A DNA stretch of 64,000 bases from Kangiella spongicola (GTDB lineage Bacteria; Pseudomonadota; Gammaproteobacteria; Enterobacterales; Kangiellaceae), in assembly GCF_003194565.2 (NCBI RefSeq), contig NZ_QICH01000001.1, forward strand, positions 496,001-560,000, in the 5' to 3' direction. A program made the position numbers and the translations under genes. The notes beneath the pieces are model-generated. The model had not been told where the DNA came from. It made no database searches and saw only the letters and a program-made list of their open reading frames with translations. Below, one piece after another: positions 55,698 through 64,000 of this stretch (positions within the stretch are counted from its first letter, which is position 1; the number at the start of each line of letters is the position of its first letter).

Positions 55698-56319
55698 CGA
55701 TACCGTAGATACAAACACGGTCCTTGTGGTCGATGATGATAGCTCCATCCGCTGGGTCTTGGCTCGCGCTCTGAATAATGCACAATTTAAGGTGATCTCA
55801 TGTGACAGTGGCCAAGAGGCCCTCAGCATCATTTCTGAGCAAAAGCCACAGCTTGTTATAACCGATATACAAATGAGTGGTATGAGCGGGCTTGAATTAT
55901 TAGAAACCATCAATCAGAAATGGCCTGAGCTTCCGGTCATTATGATCACCGCCTATGCCGATACCGATCTTGGCAGTAAAACCCATGAGTTAGGTGCCTT
56001 TGATTATTTGCCGAAGCCCTTTGATATCAATCACGTCATCAACTTATGTCAACGAGCTATCAACAGCCACAAGCCTGCTAGTGATTTGCCTTTGTGGTTA
56101 CAACACGCCGAGAAGCACATCGACAGTGAGTACCATCAAGGGAATGCAGAGGTCTTGATCGAGATGCAGCAGCAGTTTGAGCAGTTTGTTGCTGAAACGG
56201 CATTAAGACTAACTCAAGAACACAAACAAAAGTCAGCAAAAATATTAGGTTGGGGTCGCAATACCTTAAGCCGTAAATTAAAATACTGGCAACAAAAGCC
56301 CAACTCCAAAGAAGAATAA
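55690..56319 (+). CDS. NtrC-like response regulator lacking the AAA+ sigma-54 domain
   Basis: 209-residue response regulator in place of full-length NtrC (about 470 residues). The receiver (about 9-125) has the NtrC-type VVDDDSSIRWVLARAL, the phospho-acceptor Asp59 in ITDIQMSG, ITAYADTD and LPKPFDI. It passes through a short linker to a C-terminal Fis-type helix-turn-helix AKILGWGRNTLSRKLKYW (about 180-205), as at the end of NtrC. No Walker A, GAFTGA or other AAA+ motif is present, and the trmL gene starts two bases after it, so no remnant lies downstream. It is translationally coupled to ntrB (eight-base overlap). Inferred: DNA-binding regulator that cannot open sigma-54 promoters. Confidence 0.93.
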   Translation: MTNDTVDTNTVLVVDDDSSIRWVLARALNNAQFKVISCDSGQEALSIISEQKPQLVITDIQMSGMSGLELLETINQKWPELPVIMITAYADTDLGSKTHELGAFDYLPKPFDINHVINLCQRAINSHKPASDLPLWLQHAEKHIDSEYHQGNAEVLIEMQQQFEQFVAETALRLTQEHKQKSAKILGWGRNTLSRKLKYWQQKPNSKEE

Positions 56320-56321
56320 GT

Positions 56322-56783
56322 ATGCTGCATATCGTATTATTTGAGCCTGAGATCCCACCTAACACCGGCAATATTATTCGCCTTTGCGCCAACACAGGGA
56401 TACAACTACACCTTATAAAGCCTTTAGGTTTTGAACTTGAGAATAAGCGTATGCGTCGTGCCGGGCTCGACTATCACGAGTGGGCCAATGTCATTATTCA
56501 TGAAAACTTCGATGACTTTAAAAATCAGCAGCAACCACAACGACTTTTTGCTTTAAGTACGAAAGGCAAAAAGCATTACCATCAAATTGAATATCAAGAT
56601 GGTGACTACTTCATTTTTGGCCCTGAAACTCGTGGGTTGCCGGATCATATTCTAGAGGAGTTAGCGACTACCTTGTTGAGAATACCTATGAAGGAAGGAA
56701 GTCGAAGTTTGAATCTGTCCAATACAGCGGCCATCATGGCCTTTGAAGCACTCAGACAGCTCGGCTTTGAAGGTTGTCAGTAG
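56322..56783 (+). CDS. trmL: TrmL, tRNA (cytidine/uridine-34-2'-O)-methyltransferase
   Basis: SPOUT (trefoil knot) methyltransferase of the tRNA wobble base, 153 residues. It has EPEIPPNTGNIIRLCANTG, FGPETRGLP and LRIPMKEGSRSLNLSNTAAI, the three TrmL/SpoU motifs. It begins two bases after the ntrC-like gene, so may be co-transcribed, and ends one base from convergent gpsA. Confidence 0.96.
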   Translation: MLHIVLFEPEIPPNTGNIIRLCANTGIQLHLIKPLGFELENKRMRRAGLDYHEWANVIIHENFDDFKNQQQPQRLFALSTKGKKHYHQIEYQDGDYFIFGPETRGLPDHILEELATTLLRIPMKEGSRSLNLSNTAAIMAFEALRQLGFEGCQ

Positions 56784-56784
56784 C

Positions 56785-57789
56785 TTAAGACTCAGACTTT
56801 AGATCACGCGTTAGTAGTTCATGCGCGGCGGCTTTAGGATCGGCGCCTTTATAGATAATCTTATAAATCGCTTCACAAATTGGCATTTCCACACCTACTC
56901 GATTCGATAACATGTGGATTTCATGAGCGTTACGCACCCCTTCCACCACCTGTCCAATGGCTTTTTCAGCGCCCTCGCGATCACCACCCTGCCCTAAGGC
57001 TAAGCCAAAGCGACGGTTTCGAGACTGATCATCTGTGCAGGTCAATACCAGATCGCCCATTCCAGCCATACCATTGAAGGAGTCGGCTTTGCCTCCTAAG
57101 GCTACACCTAAACGCTTCATTTCGGCTAGGCCACGCGTAATCAATGCGGTGCGTGCGTTTGAGCCGAAGCCCAAGCCATCGGCGATACCTGCGCCAATTG
57201 CCACAACATTTTTTACGGCACCACCAATCTGCAAACCAATCACATCAGTGCTGGTATAAACTCGGAATCGGTCGTTATGAAAATCTAAGGCTAGCTCTTC
57301 TGCAAGAGCTCGTTCATTCGAGGCTAAACTGATAGCCGTTGGCATCCCATTAGCCATTTCTTTGGCAAAACTGGGACCGGAAAGAATGGCATGTGGTTGC
57401 TCTGGCCCTAATTCTTCAATTAGGACATTTCCCAGCAAGTCACCAGTATCTGGATCTAAACCTTTGCTCGCCCAGATAATAGGCGTCTTGTCACCTAAAT
57501 GTGGCTTGATGGTTTGTAAAGCCGCTCGGAAAGCATGGCTCGGCACCGCTACAAGCACCACAGATGAGTCATTAATGACTTCTTCAATATCGCTAGAAAC
57601 CACTAAAGATTCAGGAAATTTGGTATCAGGTAAATAGCGAGTATTTTCGCAATCACTTTGCATGCGCTCAGCTTGAGAAGCGTCACGCGCCCACATCTTT
57701 ACCTGATGGCCATTACCCGCTAGGACAATAGCTAATGCGGTTCCGTACGACCCAGCGCCGAGAACCGCAAAAGACTTAGGAGTGCCCAT
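56785..57789 (-). CDS. gpsA: GpsA, NAD(P)-dependent glycerol-3-phosphate dehydrogenase
   Basis: Makes sn-glycerol-3-phosphate for phospholipid synthesis, 334 residues. It has the Rossmann GAGSYGTALAIVLAG, the ILSGPSFAKE segment, KNVVAIGAGIADGL and GLGDL-type (GMAGMGDLVLTC) motifs. Its ATG overlaps the secB stop by one base. Last gene of rhodanese-grxC-secB-gpsA, the usual gammaproteobacterial order. Confidence 0.97.
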   Translation of the reverse strand: MGTPKSFAVLGAGSYGTALAIVLAGNGHQVKMWARDASQAERMQSDCENTRYLPDTKFPESLVVSSDIEEVINDSSVVLVAVPSHAFRAALQTIKPHLGDKTPIIWASKGLDPDTGDLLGNVLIEELGPEQPHAILSGPSFAKEMANGMPTAISLASNERALAEELALDFHNDRFRVYTSTDVIGLQIGGAVKNVVAIGAGIADGLGFGSNARTALITRGLAEMKRLGVALGGKADSFNGMAGMGDLVLTCTDDQSRNRRFGLALGQGGDREGAEKAIGQVVEGVRNAHEIHMLSNRVGVEMPICEAIYKIIYKGADPKAAAHELLTRDLKSES

Positions 57790-58286
57790 TAAGCGTTTGC
57801 TTCACCTTGTTGCTGAGCAGCTTGTTGTTGCGCCTGCTCATACAAAGCATTGAAGTTAATTGGCTGTAATACGAAGCGCGGGAAGCCACCACGAGATACT
57901 GCTTCTGAGATACCTTCACGAACGTATGGGAACAACTGCTCACAGCAGAAAGTTCTCAATAAACGCCCACGAACTTCGTCTTCAATACCTTTAATACCGA
58001 ATACGGCACCGTACTTAACTTCCGCGATGTAAGCAGTCTTCTCGCCAACTTTTGACGTTACAGTCACTTGTAACTCAACTTCATAGCTGTCGTTTTCTAA
58101 ATCTTTAACACGGTTATTTAGGTTAACGTTGATTTCTGGCTTGTACTGCTCTAAAAAGATTTCTGGTGAATTCGGTGCTTCAAAAGAAATGTCTTTTGCA
58201 TAAATCGTTTGTACTACTAACTGCATACCCTCAGGAGTTTCTACTTTTTGCTCACCTTGGTTTGCTGCATTTTCGTTCTCTGCCAT
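57789..58286 (-). CDS. secB: SecB, protein-export chaperone
   Basis: Tetrameric cytosolic chaperone that keeps preproteins unfolded for SecA, 165 residues. The central domain has IYAKDISFEAPNSPEIF, CEQLFPYVREGISEAVSRGGFPRFVLQPINF, the SecB signature. N- and C-terminal Gln/Ala-rich tails. Coupled to gpsA. Confidence 0.97.
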   Translation of the reverse strand: MAENENAANQGEQKVETPEGMQLVVQTIYAKDISFEAPNSPEIFLEQYKPEINVNLNNRVKDLENDSYEVELQVTVTSKVGEKTAYIAEVKYGAVFGIKGIEDEVRGRLLRTFCCEQLFPYVREGISEAVSRGGFPRFVLQPINFNALYEQAQQQAAQQQGEANA

Positions 58287-58331
58287 AACTGTACTCTCTT
58301 TGATATTTAATGTTTTATTTTAATAATGGAT

Positions 58332-58586
58332 CTAATTGTCCAACATCGGCTCTAATTTTCCTGCGGCATGCAAAGCATACAGATCATCACAGCCACCAAT
58401 GGGCTTGTCGTTGATGATAATTTGCGGAACCGTATGGCCGCCAGCAATTGAAATCATCTTTTCCCGCAACTCATTGTCGCCATCAATTGCAATTTCAGTG
58501 TAATTGATGTCTAGTTTTTCTAGCAGATGCTTCGCTCGTACACAAAATGGGCAAAACCGCTTGGTGTACATTTCAACTGTTGCCAT
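58332..58586 (-). CDS. grxC: GrxC, glutaredoxin 3
   Basis: Small glutathione-dependent thiol oxidoreductase, 84 residues. The active site is CPFC in TKRFCPFCVRAKHLL; the glutathione-binding HTVPQIIIN and GGCDDLYAL segments are present. Lies seven bases after the rhodanese gene and upstream of secB. Confidence 0.96.
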   Translation of the reverse strand: MATVEMYTKRFCPFCVRAKHLLEKLDINYTEIAIDGDNELREKMISIAGGHTVPQIIINDKPIGGCDDLYALHAAGKLEPMLDN

Positions 58587-58593
58587 TGATTGA

Positions 58594-59019
58594 TTACCCT
58601 TTCACTAGTGGTAAATTATCGCCACTCCAAGACTGGATACCGCCTTTGAGTTTGTGAACCTGGTTAAAGCCAAATTTGCGTAACGTAATCGCTGCGCTAC
58701 CTGACTGGATTCCAGTGTTACAGACCATAATTATGGGGACCTGCTTATATTTTTCAAGGTCCTTAACGCTATCTTTAACCTTCGTAAAAGGAATGTTCAC
58801 CGAACCGTGAATATGCCCCTTATTAAAGTCCGCGACCGATCGCAAATCCACTACCTGCGCATTTTCTTTATTAATCATTTGCGTAGCTAGTAACGGCGTC
58901 AATGACTTAGAGCCACTGGTCAGGGTTTTGATGATACTAATCAGAAGTAATAGTGCGAACGCTAACCAGGCCGAGCCTAGAAACGGATGATTGCCAAAAA
59001 ATTCAAATAATTGCTGCAT
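58594..59019 (-). CDS. Membrane-anchored rhodanese-like protein (YibN-like)
   Basis: 141 residues. An N-terminal transmembrane helix (about 13-32) precedes a rhodanese domain (about 45-138) with AQVVDLRSVADFNKGHIHGSVNIP and the active-site Cys in MVCNTGIQSG. Sulfurtransferase activity is likely; the acceptor is unknown. First gene of the grxC-secB-gpsA operon, as in E. coli yibN. Confidence 0.88.
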   Translation of the reverse strand: MQQLFEFFGNHPFLGSAWLAFALLLLISIIKTLTSGSKSLTPLLATQMINKENAQVVDLRSVADFNKGHIHGSVNIPFTKVKDSVKDLEKYKQVPIIMVCNTGIQSGSAAITLRKFGFNQVHKLKGGIQSWSGDNLPLVKG

Positions 59020-59215
59020 TTGCCAGAAAACCTAAGTCAAAATGATACTGGAAATTAGAACATTGCATTATACACAAAACTAATCATTCGCCCAGTATCT
59101 ATATGCCTTAAGGCTCCTTTGGAATAGTGATATTTGCCTTCAGTTCACTGAGCTATTTCAAAATGATTATTTTTTGCACAGATATCATCCAACTAATCTA
59201 AAAATTAGAATTAAC

Positions 59216-60112
59216 CTATTTTCCGCTAAGCGCCTGCTTACAAATTTGTTTTAGAGCCTCTACGCTGCCCATTCTTGTAAAATTCGGTCGTATGAGAAAA
59301 GCAATCCGGCGATGAGGGCCTGGCTCGCTTAAATGCACAGCAATGAGTTCTTTGTTTTGCGATATGAGCTGATCCATGGCCATAGCTGGGATCAAGGTTG
59401 TGCCCAAGCGGCCTAATACCATTTGTATCAAAGTATTAAGACTGGTTGCGCCAAAACCATGCTCCGCTTGCTTATCTGTAAGCTTGCATGCATCTAGGAT
59501 ATGATCTTTTAGGCAGTGTCCTTCTTTTAGCAACATCAAGTTACTTTGCATTAGCTCGTCGCTGGTCACCTCTTTTTTACCACTAAACCGATCGCCTTTT
59601 AGAGTGACCCAATAAAAGTCTTCCTGCCAAAACTCCAAGGCCAACAAGCCTTCATGTGCATAAGGTAGTGCCAGAATAGCGGTATCCAGCTCCCCTTTTC
59701 GCACCATATCAACCAGCACATGGGACTGTTCTTCGACAATACGCAACTCCGCTTCTGGGTATTGCTCGTGCAATAAAGGGAAGATCTTGGGCAGCAAATA
59801 AGGCGCGATGGTTGGAATAACACCGACGGATATCGGAAAGCTCAGTGGTTGCTTGATTCCTTCAGCAAGTTCATCAAGAGAATTTATCTGTAGCATGATT
59901 TCTCGAGCGCGCTTTAAAACTTCCTGTCCCAATGGCGTGACTAAAACTTTTTTATTATCGCGCTCGAAGATTTGCAAACCCAGATGCTCTTCCAACTGCT
60001 TCAGGCCGGTACTCAACGCTGACTGGCTGATGTTACATCGCTCGGCGGCCTTCTTGAAATGTAGCGTTTCCTCAACTGTTAACGCGTAAACCAACTGTTT
60101 AAATGACACCAT
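59216..60112 (-). CDS. oxyR: OxyR, hydrogen-peroxide-sensing LysR regulator
   Basis: LysR-type activator, 298 residues. The N-terminal winged helix-turn-helix reads LHFKKAAERCNISQSALSTGLKQL. The redox pair is conserved: Cys200 in LLKEGHCLKDH and Cys209 in ILDAC, matching the sensing cysteines of E. coli OxyR (199/208). It is divergent from ahpC over 142 bases, so direct control of ahpCF is expected. Confidence 0.94.
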   Translation of the reverse strand: MVSFKQLVYALTVEETLHFKKAAERCNISQSALSTGLKQLEEHLGLQIFERDNKKVLVTPLGQEVLKRAREIMLQINSLDELAEGIKQPLSFPISVGVIPTIAPYLLPKIFPLLHEQYPEAELRIVEEQSHVLVDMVRKGELDTAILALPYAHEGLLALEFWQEDFYWVTLKGDRFSGKKEVTSDELMQSNLMLLKEGHCLKDHILDACKLTDKQAEHGFGATSLNTLIQMVLGRLGTTLIPAMAMDQLISQNKELIAVHLSEPGPHRRIAFLIRPNFTRMGSVEALKQICKQALSGK

Positions 60113-60176
60113 TAGTATCTATCCTACCGACAATCATAATTCATAATTATAGAACATCATCTTCAACTTATTCAAA

Positions 60177-60205
60177 TTTACTAAACCACCAGCAATTCCT
60201 ATACT
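60177..60205 (+). promoter_or_regulatory. Candidate ahpC promoter
   Basis: TTTACT (60177-60182), 17-base spacer and TATACT (60200-60205). The AT-rich segment just upstream (about 60131-60170) has ATAATTCATAATTATAG, a plausible part of an OxyR site, but the match is loose. Confidence 0.5.
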
Positions 60206-60254
60206 TTTCCCCGTACTCACAAAGAACCCAATATTAACGAATAGGAGGCCACAC

Positions 60255-60818
60255 ATGGCACTTATCAACACTGAAATTAAACCTTTTAAAGCAACAGCAT
60301 TTAAAAACGGCGAGTTCGTTGAAGTTTCTAACAAAGACATCGAAGGCAAGTGGGCAGTATTTTTCTTCTACCCAGCAGACTTTACGTTCGTATGTCCAAC
60401 TGAGTTAGGCGACTTAGCGGATCATTATGAAGAACTTAAGAGCCGCGGCGTTGAAGTATTCTCTGTATCAACAGACACTCACTTCACTCACAAAGCATGG
60501 CACGAAACGTCAGACACCATTGGCAAAATTAACTATGCCATGATTGGTGACCCAACAGGCGAAATTACTCGTAACTTCGACGTTATGCGCGAAGGCCAAG
60601 GTCTAGCAGATCGCGGTACATTCGTAGTCGACCCAGACGGCGTCATCCAGGTCATGGAAATCACAGCTGAAGGTGTTGGTCGTGATGCTGAAGAGTTAGT
60701 TCGTAAGATTAAAGCAGCTCAGTATGTACGCGACAACCCAGGTCAAGTATGTCCGGCGGCTTGGAAAGAAGGTGAAGACACTTTAGCTCCTTCACTAGAC
60801 TTAGTAGGTAAAATCTAA
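60255..60818 (+). CDS. ahpC: AhpC, typical 2-Cys peroxiredoxin
   Basis: Reduces hydrogen peroxide and organic hydroperoxides, 187 residues as in E. coli. Peroxidatic Cys47 lies in [15 protein letters not shown] and the resolving Cys in [17 protein letters not shown] near 166. Strong AGGAGG ribosome-binding site at 60242-60247. Followed by ahpF after 163 bases that hold a stable hairpin. Confidence 0.97.
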   Translation: MALINTEIKPFKATAFKNGEFVEVSNKDIEGKWAVFFFYPADFTFVCPTELGDLADHYEELKSRGVEVFSVSTDTHFTHKAWHETSDTIGKINYAMIGDPTGEITRNFDVMREGQGLADRGTFVVDPDGVIQVMEITAEGVGRDAEELVRKIKAAQYVRDNPGQVCPAAWKEGEDTLAPSLDLVGKI

Positions 60819-60871
60819 GTCGGTAAGAGCTAAGTCTCCAACACATCTATTTATAGATAATTGTTGTAAAC

Positions 60872-60899
60872 GCTTGGTGGGCTTCCCCGCTCACCAAGC
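60872..60899 (+). repeat. Stem-loop between ahpC and ahpF
   Basis: GCTTGGTGGGC (60872-60882), loop, GCTCACCAAGC (60889-60899), an 11-bp stem with one G-T wobble. No T-run follows, so it is probably a partial terminator or mRNA-stability element that lowers ahpF relative to ahpC. Confidence 0.6.
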
Positions 60900-60981
60900 A
60901 TCCTAAATCACTCGCGACTGACATAGTTTTCTTCTTAACATCAAAACTTCCTCAGTCAATTTTGCAAGGCAGGAACACACT

Positions 60982-62598
60982 ATGCTAAACAAACAAATAT
61001 TAGAAGCTTTGAAAGGCTATACCGCAGATTTGCAAAAGACGGTGACTTTCGTCTTGCAAACTGGTGAGCACTCCAAGCGTGATCAACTTAAAGATTTTTT
61101 ACAGAGCTTTGCCAGCGTTAGCGACAAAGTTCAATTTGAAGAACGTGATCTAAAGGGTCAAGTTCGCAGCCCAATTAGTTTCCTAATTGAAGTTGATGGC
61201 GAAAATTCTGGGATCCAGTTTTCAGGCATCCCATCGGGCCACGAGTTTAACTCGCTAGTCTTAGCGGTTCTGCAAGCAGCAGGTACTCCAATTAAACTCG
61301 ATAGCTCATTACAAAACATGGTCAAAAATATTGACCAAGAGATGAAGTTCGAAGTTTTTGTCAGCCTAAGCTGTCACAACTGTCCAGACGTGGTGCAAGC
61401 TTTAAACCAATTTGCTGTGATTAACCCTAATATTTCAGCAGAAATGATCGACGGAGGCTTGTTCCAAGACGTTATCGAAGAGCGCGATATTCAGGGCGTG
61501 CCGAGTGTTTATCTAAACGGTGAATTATTTGCCAACGGTAAAGTTACCGCAGCAGAACTCATTGATAAGTTGCTCGAGCAAGATCCGTCTATTGCGAAAG
61601 CCGACTCAGCTGAGAAGCTACCCTTACAAGATGTTGTCGTTATTGGTGGCGGACCAGCAGGCGTAAGCTCAGCGATTTATAGCGCACGCAAAGGCTTAAA
61701 AGTAACCCTAATCGCTGATCGCATTGGTGGCCAAGTTAAAGACACCATGGGTATCGAAAATTTAATATCTGTGCCAAAAACCACCGGGCCAGAATTATCA
61801 GGCGCATTACAGGCACATCTAAACGAATATGATATTACCGTTAAAGAACACCTGCGTGTGACTGATGTACAGCAAGGCGACATCAAAACCATTACGCTAT
61901 CGTCAGGCGAAGTTATTGATAGTAAAACTATGATTATCGCTACTGGCGCTAAGTGGAGAGAGCTTGGTATCCCTGGCGAAAAAGAAAACGTCGGCAATGG
62001 CGTGGCCTACTGCCCACACTGTGATGGCCCATTCTTTAAAGGCAAAGATGTTGCAGTCATTGGTGGCGGTAACTCAGGTATCGAAGCGGCACTAGACTTA
62101 GCCGGTATTGTAAAATCCGTTACGGTGTTTGAATTTATGCCAGAGCTGAAAGCCGATAAAGTGCTCGTCGATCAAGCCGAGGCAAAAGACAATATTACCA
62201 TTTTAAAGAACGTCGCAACTAAAGAGATTCACGCGACAAATGGTAAGGTTTCCTCTATCGAATACACTGACAGAGCGACGGAAACAAATCACAGTGTTGA
62301 ACTTGACGGTGTCTTCGTACAAATTGGCTTAGTGCCTAACTCTAAGTTCTTAGGCGATGTCGTCGAAACCACTAAGTTTGGCGAAATCGTGATTAACGAA
62401 AAGTGCGAAACGTCTCAGCCTGGTATTTATGCAGCCGGCGACGTCACCACTGTGCCTTACAAACAAATCGTCGTTTCCATGGGCGAAGGCTCAAAGGCAT
62501 CGCTAGCATCGTTTGAGTACTTACTTGCAAATTCAAGTAAGCTTGAAAAGATGTACGAAGAGAGCCAAACAAAAGAACGTCAAAAAGATGCTGCATAA
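60982..62598 (+). CDS. ahpF: AhpF, NADH-dependent peroxiredoxin reductase
   Basis: FAD flavoprotein that recycles AhpC, 538 residues. N-terminal tandem thioredoxin-fold domain with CHNC (near 134), then FAD domain [21 protein letters not shown], the active disulphide CPHC (near 350) and NADH-binding [20 protein letters not shown]-terminal [15 protein letters not shown] completes FAD binding. Same operon direction as ahpC. Confidence 0.97.
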   Translation: MLNKQILEALKGYTADLQKTVTFVLQTGEHSKRDQLKDFLQSFASVSDKVQFEERDLKGQVRSPISFLIEVDGENSGIQFSGIPSGHEFNSLVLAVLQAAGTPIKLDSSLQNMVKNIDQEMKFEVFVSLSCHNCPDVVQALNQFAVINPNISAEMIDGGLFQDVIEERDIQGVPSVYLNGELFANGKVTAAELIDKLLEQDPSIAKADSAEKLPLQDVVVIGGGPAGVSSAIYSARKGLKVTLIADRIGGQVKDTMGIENLISVPKTTGPELSGALQAHLNEYDITVKEHLRVTDVQQGDIKTITLSSGEVIDSKTMIIATGAKWRELGIPGEKENVGNGVAYCPHCDGPFFKGKDVAVIGGGNSGIEAALDLAGIVKSVTVFEFMPELKADKVLVDQAEAKDNITILKNVATKEIHATNGKVSSIEYTDRATETNHSVELDGVFVQIGLVPNSKFLGDVVETTKFGEIVINEKCETSQPGIYAAGDVTTVPYKQIVVSMGEGSKASLASFEYLLANSSKLEKMYEESQTKERQKDAA

Positions 62599-62613
62599 AC
62601 GCATAAGCCGCAT

Positions 62614-62648
62614 AAAAAAGAAGCCCTCTAAATGAGGGCTTCTTTTTT
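62614..62648. terminator. Bidirectional terminator after ahpF
   Basis: A-tract, GAAGCCCTC (62620-62628), 5-base loop, GAGGGCTTC (62634-62642) and T-tract. Serves ahpF and the convergent NfeD gene. Confidence 0.9.
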
Positions 62649-62689
62649 ATTAACAGTTTTTTAATTTTAAAAAATACCATCTAAAGTTA

Positions 62690-63145
62690 TTAAGTTAACT
62701 GCTCAACCTTCAAAGTCGCGCCTTCAAAGCCAACGACTTTGACTTTTTCGCCTTGTGGCGTGTCGGGGCCTGTGACGCGCCAGTAGGTGTCGCCGACTTT
62801 TGCTTTGCCGACGCCGTTTTCGATAGCGGTGGCGAGAGTGAAGGTTTGCCCGATAAGTGATTTGCCGCGGTTATTCAGCGAGCTGCCGTCTTCGGGTTCG
62901 TTAAGTTTGTGTTTTTTGCTGTAGCTGCGCCATACGACGATACTAACGACGGAGAAGATAGAAAAGACTATCCACTGCCACTCGGGGCTAAAGTGTTCTC
63001 CTAAAAAGAGTAGCAAGGTACCGACCACTAAGGCGGCAATTCCTAACCACAATAAAATTGCGCCAGGCGCGAACATTTCTAGAATGAGTAGCACCAGTCC
63101 GAACACCATCCAGTGCCAATATTCTGCGTTTGAGAAGAACTCCAT
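62690..63145 (-). CDS. NfeD-family membrane protein
   Basis: 151 residues. Three or four transmembrane helices (about 12-75) are followed by a soluble OB-fold NfeD domain (about 95-150) with SLIGQTFTLATAIENGVGKAKVGDTYWRV. NfeD proteins pair with stomatin/SPFH proteins; the partner gene is immediately upstream in gene direction. Together they are thought to form membrane microdomain or protein quality-control complexes. Confidence 0.9.
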   Translation of the reverse strand: MEFFSNAEYWHWMVFGLVLLILEMFAPGAILLWLGIAALVVGTLLLFLGEHFSPEWQWIVFSIFSVVSIVVWRSYSKKHKLNEPEDGSSLNNRGKSLIGQTFTLATAIENGVGKAKVGDTYWRVTGPDTPQGEKVKVVGFEGATLKVEQLT

Positions 63146-63201
63146 AGTATCCCCTTGTGGCTAATCTATGACTTAATCGGTTTCGTTATATTTGTGGTTG
63201 T

Positions 63202-64000
63202 TTACTTATTGCTGAACGCTTCTTTAGCAATCTCAGCGACGCCTGCAACCGAGCCGATGACTGATGATGCTTCAAGCGGTAGCATTAGCACTTTCTGATT
63301 ATCAGATGTTGCGATTTTACCCAGTGCATCGACGTATTTTTGCGCAACAAAATAGTTAACCGCTTGCACGTTACCTTCGGCAATGGCTTTCGATACCATG
63401 GTCGTTGCGTTAGCTTCTGCTTCAGCCTGACGCTCGCGCGCTTCCGCTTCACGGAAGGCTGCTTCTTTAGCACCTTCTGCGGTTAAAATTTGTGCTTGTT
63501 TTTCACCTTCGGCTTCTAGAATTTCCGCTTGCTTAGTACCTTCAGCTTCTAGAATCTGCGCGCGCTTTAAACGCTCGGCTTTCATCTGTTGCGCCATCGC
63601 ATCTACCAAATCGCGAGGAGGCAAAATGTCTTTAATCTCGATACGAGTGACTTTAACGCCCCAAGGATTAGTTGCTTCATCAACAATCGTTAGTATACGA
63701 GCGTTGATTTCATCACGCTTCGATAACATCCAGTCCAAATCCATACTACCTAAAACGGTACGGATGTTAGTCATTACAAGATTCTGCATAGCGCGGTGAA
63801 GTTGATTCACTTCATAAGTCGCTTTTACTGGGTCTACAACCTGATAGAAACACACCGCGTCGATGGTAACCGTGGCGTTATCTTGTGAAATGACTTGCTG
63901 TGCTGGGATATCTAGCACCTGCTCCATCATGTTTACCTTGGCACCGATGCGGTCAATAATTGGCATAATCACATGCAAGCCTGGCGGTAGCGTTTTACGA
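63202..64000 (-). CDS. SPFH/stomatin-like membrane protein (QmcA type), cut by window edge
   Basis: C-terminal 266 or so residues of an SPFH-domain protein; the frame is open through base 64000, so the N-terminal membrane anchor lies outside. A TTG at 63978 is only an internal codon. Visible parts are the SPFH domain ([57 protein letters not shown]) and the Ala/Glu-rich coiled coil ([19 protein letters not shown]). It forms a pair with the NfeD gene downstream. Confidence 0.93.
   Translation of the reverse strand, partial: RKTLPPGLHVIMPIIDRIGAKVNMMEQVLDIPAQQVISQDNATVTIDAVCFYQVVDPVKATYEVNQLHRAMQNLVMTNIRTVLGSMDLDWMLSKRDEINARILTIVDEATNPWGVKVTRIEIKDILPPRDLVDAMAQQMKAERLKRAQILEAEGTKQAEILEAEGEKQAQILTAEGAKEAAFREAEARERQAEAEANATTMVSKAIAEGNVQAVNYFVAQKYVDALGKIATSDNQKVLMLPLEASSVIGSVAGVAEIAKEAFSNK

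Noticed and set aside
56319-56785. Remnant of the missing NtrC AAA+ domain downstream
   Set aside because: trmL begins two bases after the short NtrC and is intact, leaving no space for a remnant.

Overview
The window looks like chromosomal DNA of a moderately AT-rich marine gammaproteobacterium. Several gammaproteobacterial neighbourhoods are intact: pilMNOPQ divergent from ponA, priA-ftsN-hslVU, ubiE-ubiJ-ubiB next to tatABC, rhodanese-grxC-secB-gpsA, glnA-ntrBC, and oxyR divergent from ahpCF. The proteolytic profile (secreted subtilase, secreted M24 peptidase, large TonB-dependent receptor) would fit a Kangiella-like member of the Oceanospirillales, but I infer that genus from gene content and cannot prove it. 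I saw no tRNA, rRNA, CRISPR array, insertion sequence or prophage.

Layout. 1-3337: type IV pilus operon pilMNOPQ (minus; PilQ runs off the left edge), with penicillin-binding protein 1A (3591-6167) divergent. 6267-6479: rpmE. 6668-11435: a four-gene cluster for a divergent chaperone-usher surface fibre (pilin, second secreted subunit, chaperone, usher), followed by a small membrane protein; this block lies between rpmE and priA, which are often adjacent. 12523-17668: priA, an FtsN-like SPOR protein, and hslV-hslU. 18112-19965: secreted subtilisin-like protease. 20139-25976: ubiquinone genes, a HIT protein, tatABC and a DUF4442 protein. 25999-27366: secreted M24 peptidase. 27601-33964: tetR-RND tripartite efflux operon with a clear self-operator. 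34045-36125: four unrelated small genes on one strand with integron-cassette-like junctions. 36397-43657: an AI-2E-family permease, tatD, an MFS-acyltransferase fusion, an SRPBCC protein, dtd, a lipoprotein and typA. 43756-49141: a SEL1 protein, a diguanylate cyclase, a PP-loop sulfurtransferase-like protein overlapping a TusA-like protein, and a methyltransferase. 49212-51941: TonB-dependent receptor. 52371-56319: nitrogen-control locus. 56322-59019: trmL and gpsA-secB-grxC-rhodanese. 59216-62598: oxyR and ahpCF. 62690-64000: NfeD and a stomatin-like protein (cut by the right edge).

The most unusual item is the nitrogen-control locus. The NtrC next to a normal NtrB keeps a phospho-receiver and a Fis-type DNA-binding domain but lacks the whole central AAA+ sigma-54 activation domain. 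Perfect NtrC-type palindromes (GCACC-N5-GGTGC) sit upstream of both glnA and ntrB, each near a sigma-70-like TATAAT box, with no recognisable sigma-54 promoter. This suggests a nitrogen circuit rewired to sigma-70 promoters. Second in interest are the divergent chaperone-usher cluster, the cassette-like block with a NADAR gene, and the PP-loop/TusA-like pair.

Gene starts were adjusted where a ribosome-binding site, signal peptide or operator argued for an internal start. All functional calls come from reading motifs; no database search was possible.
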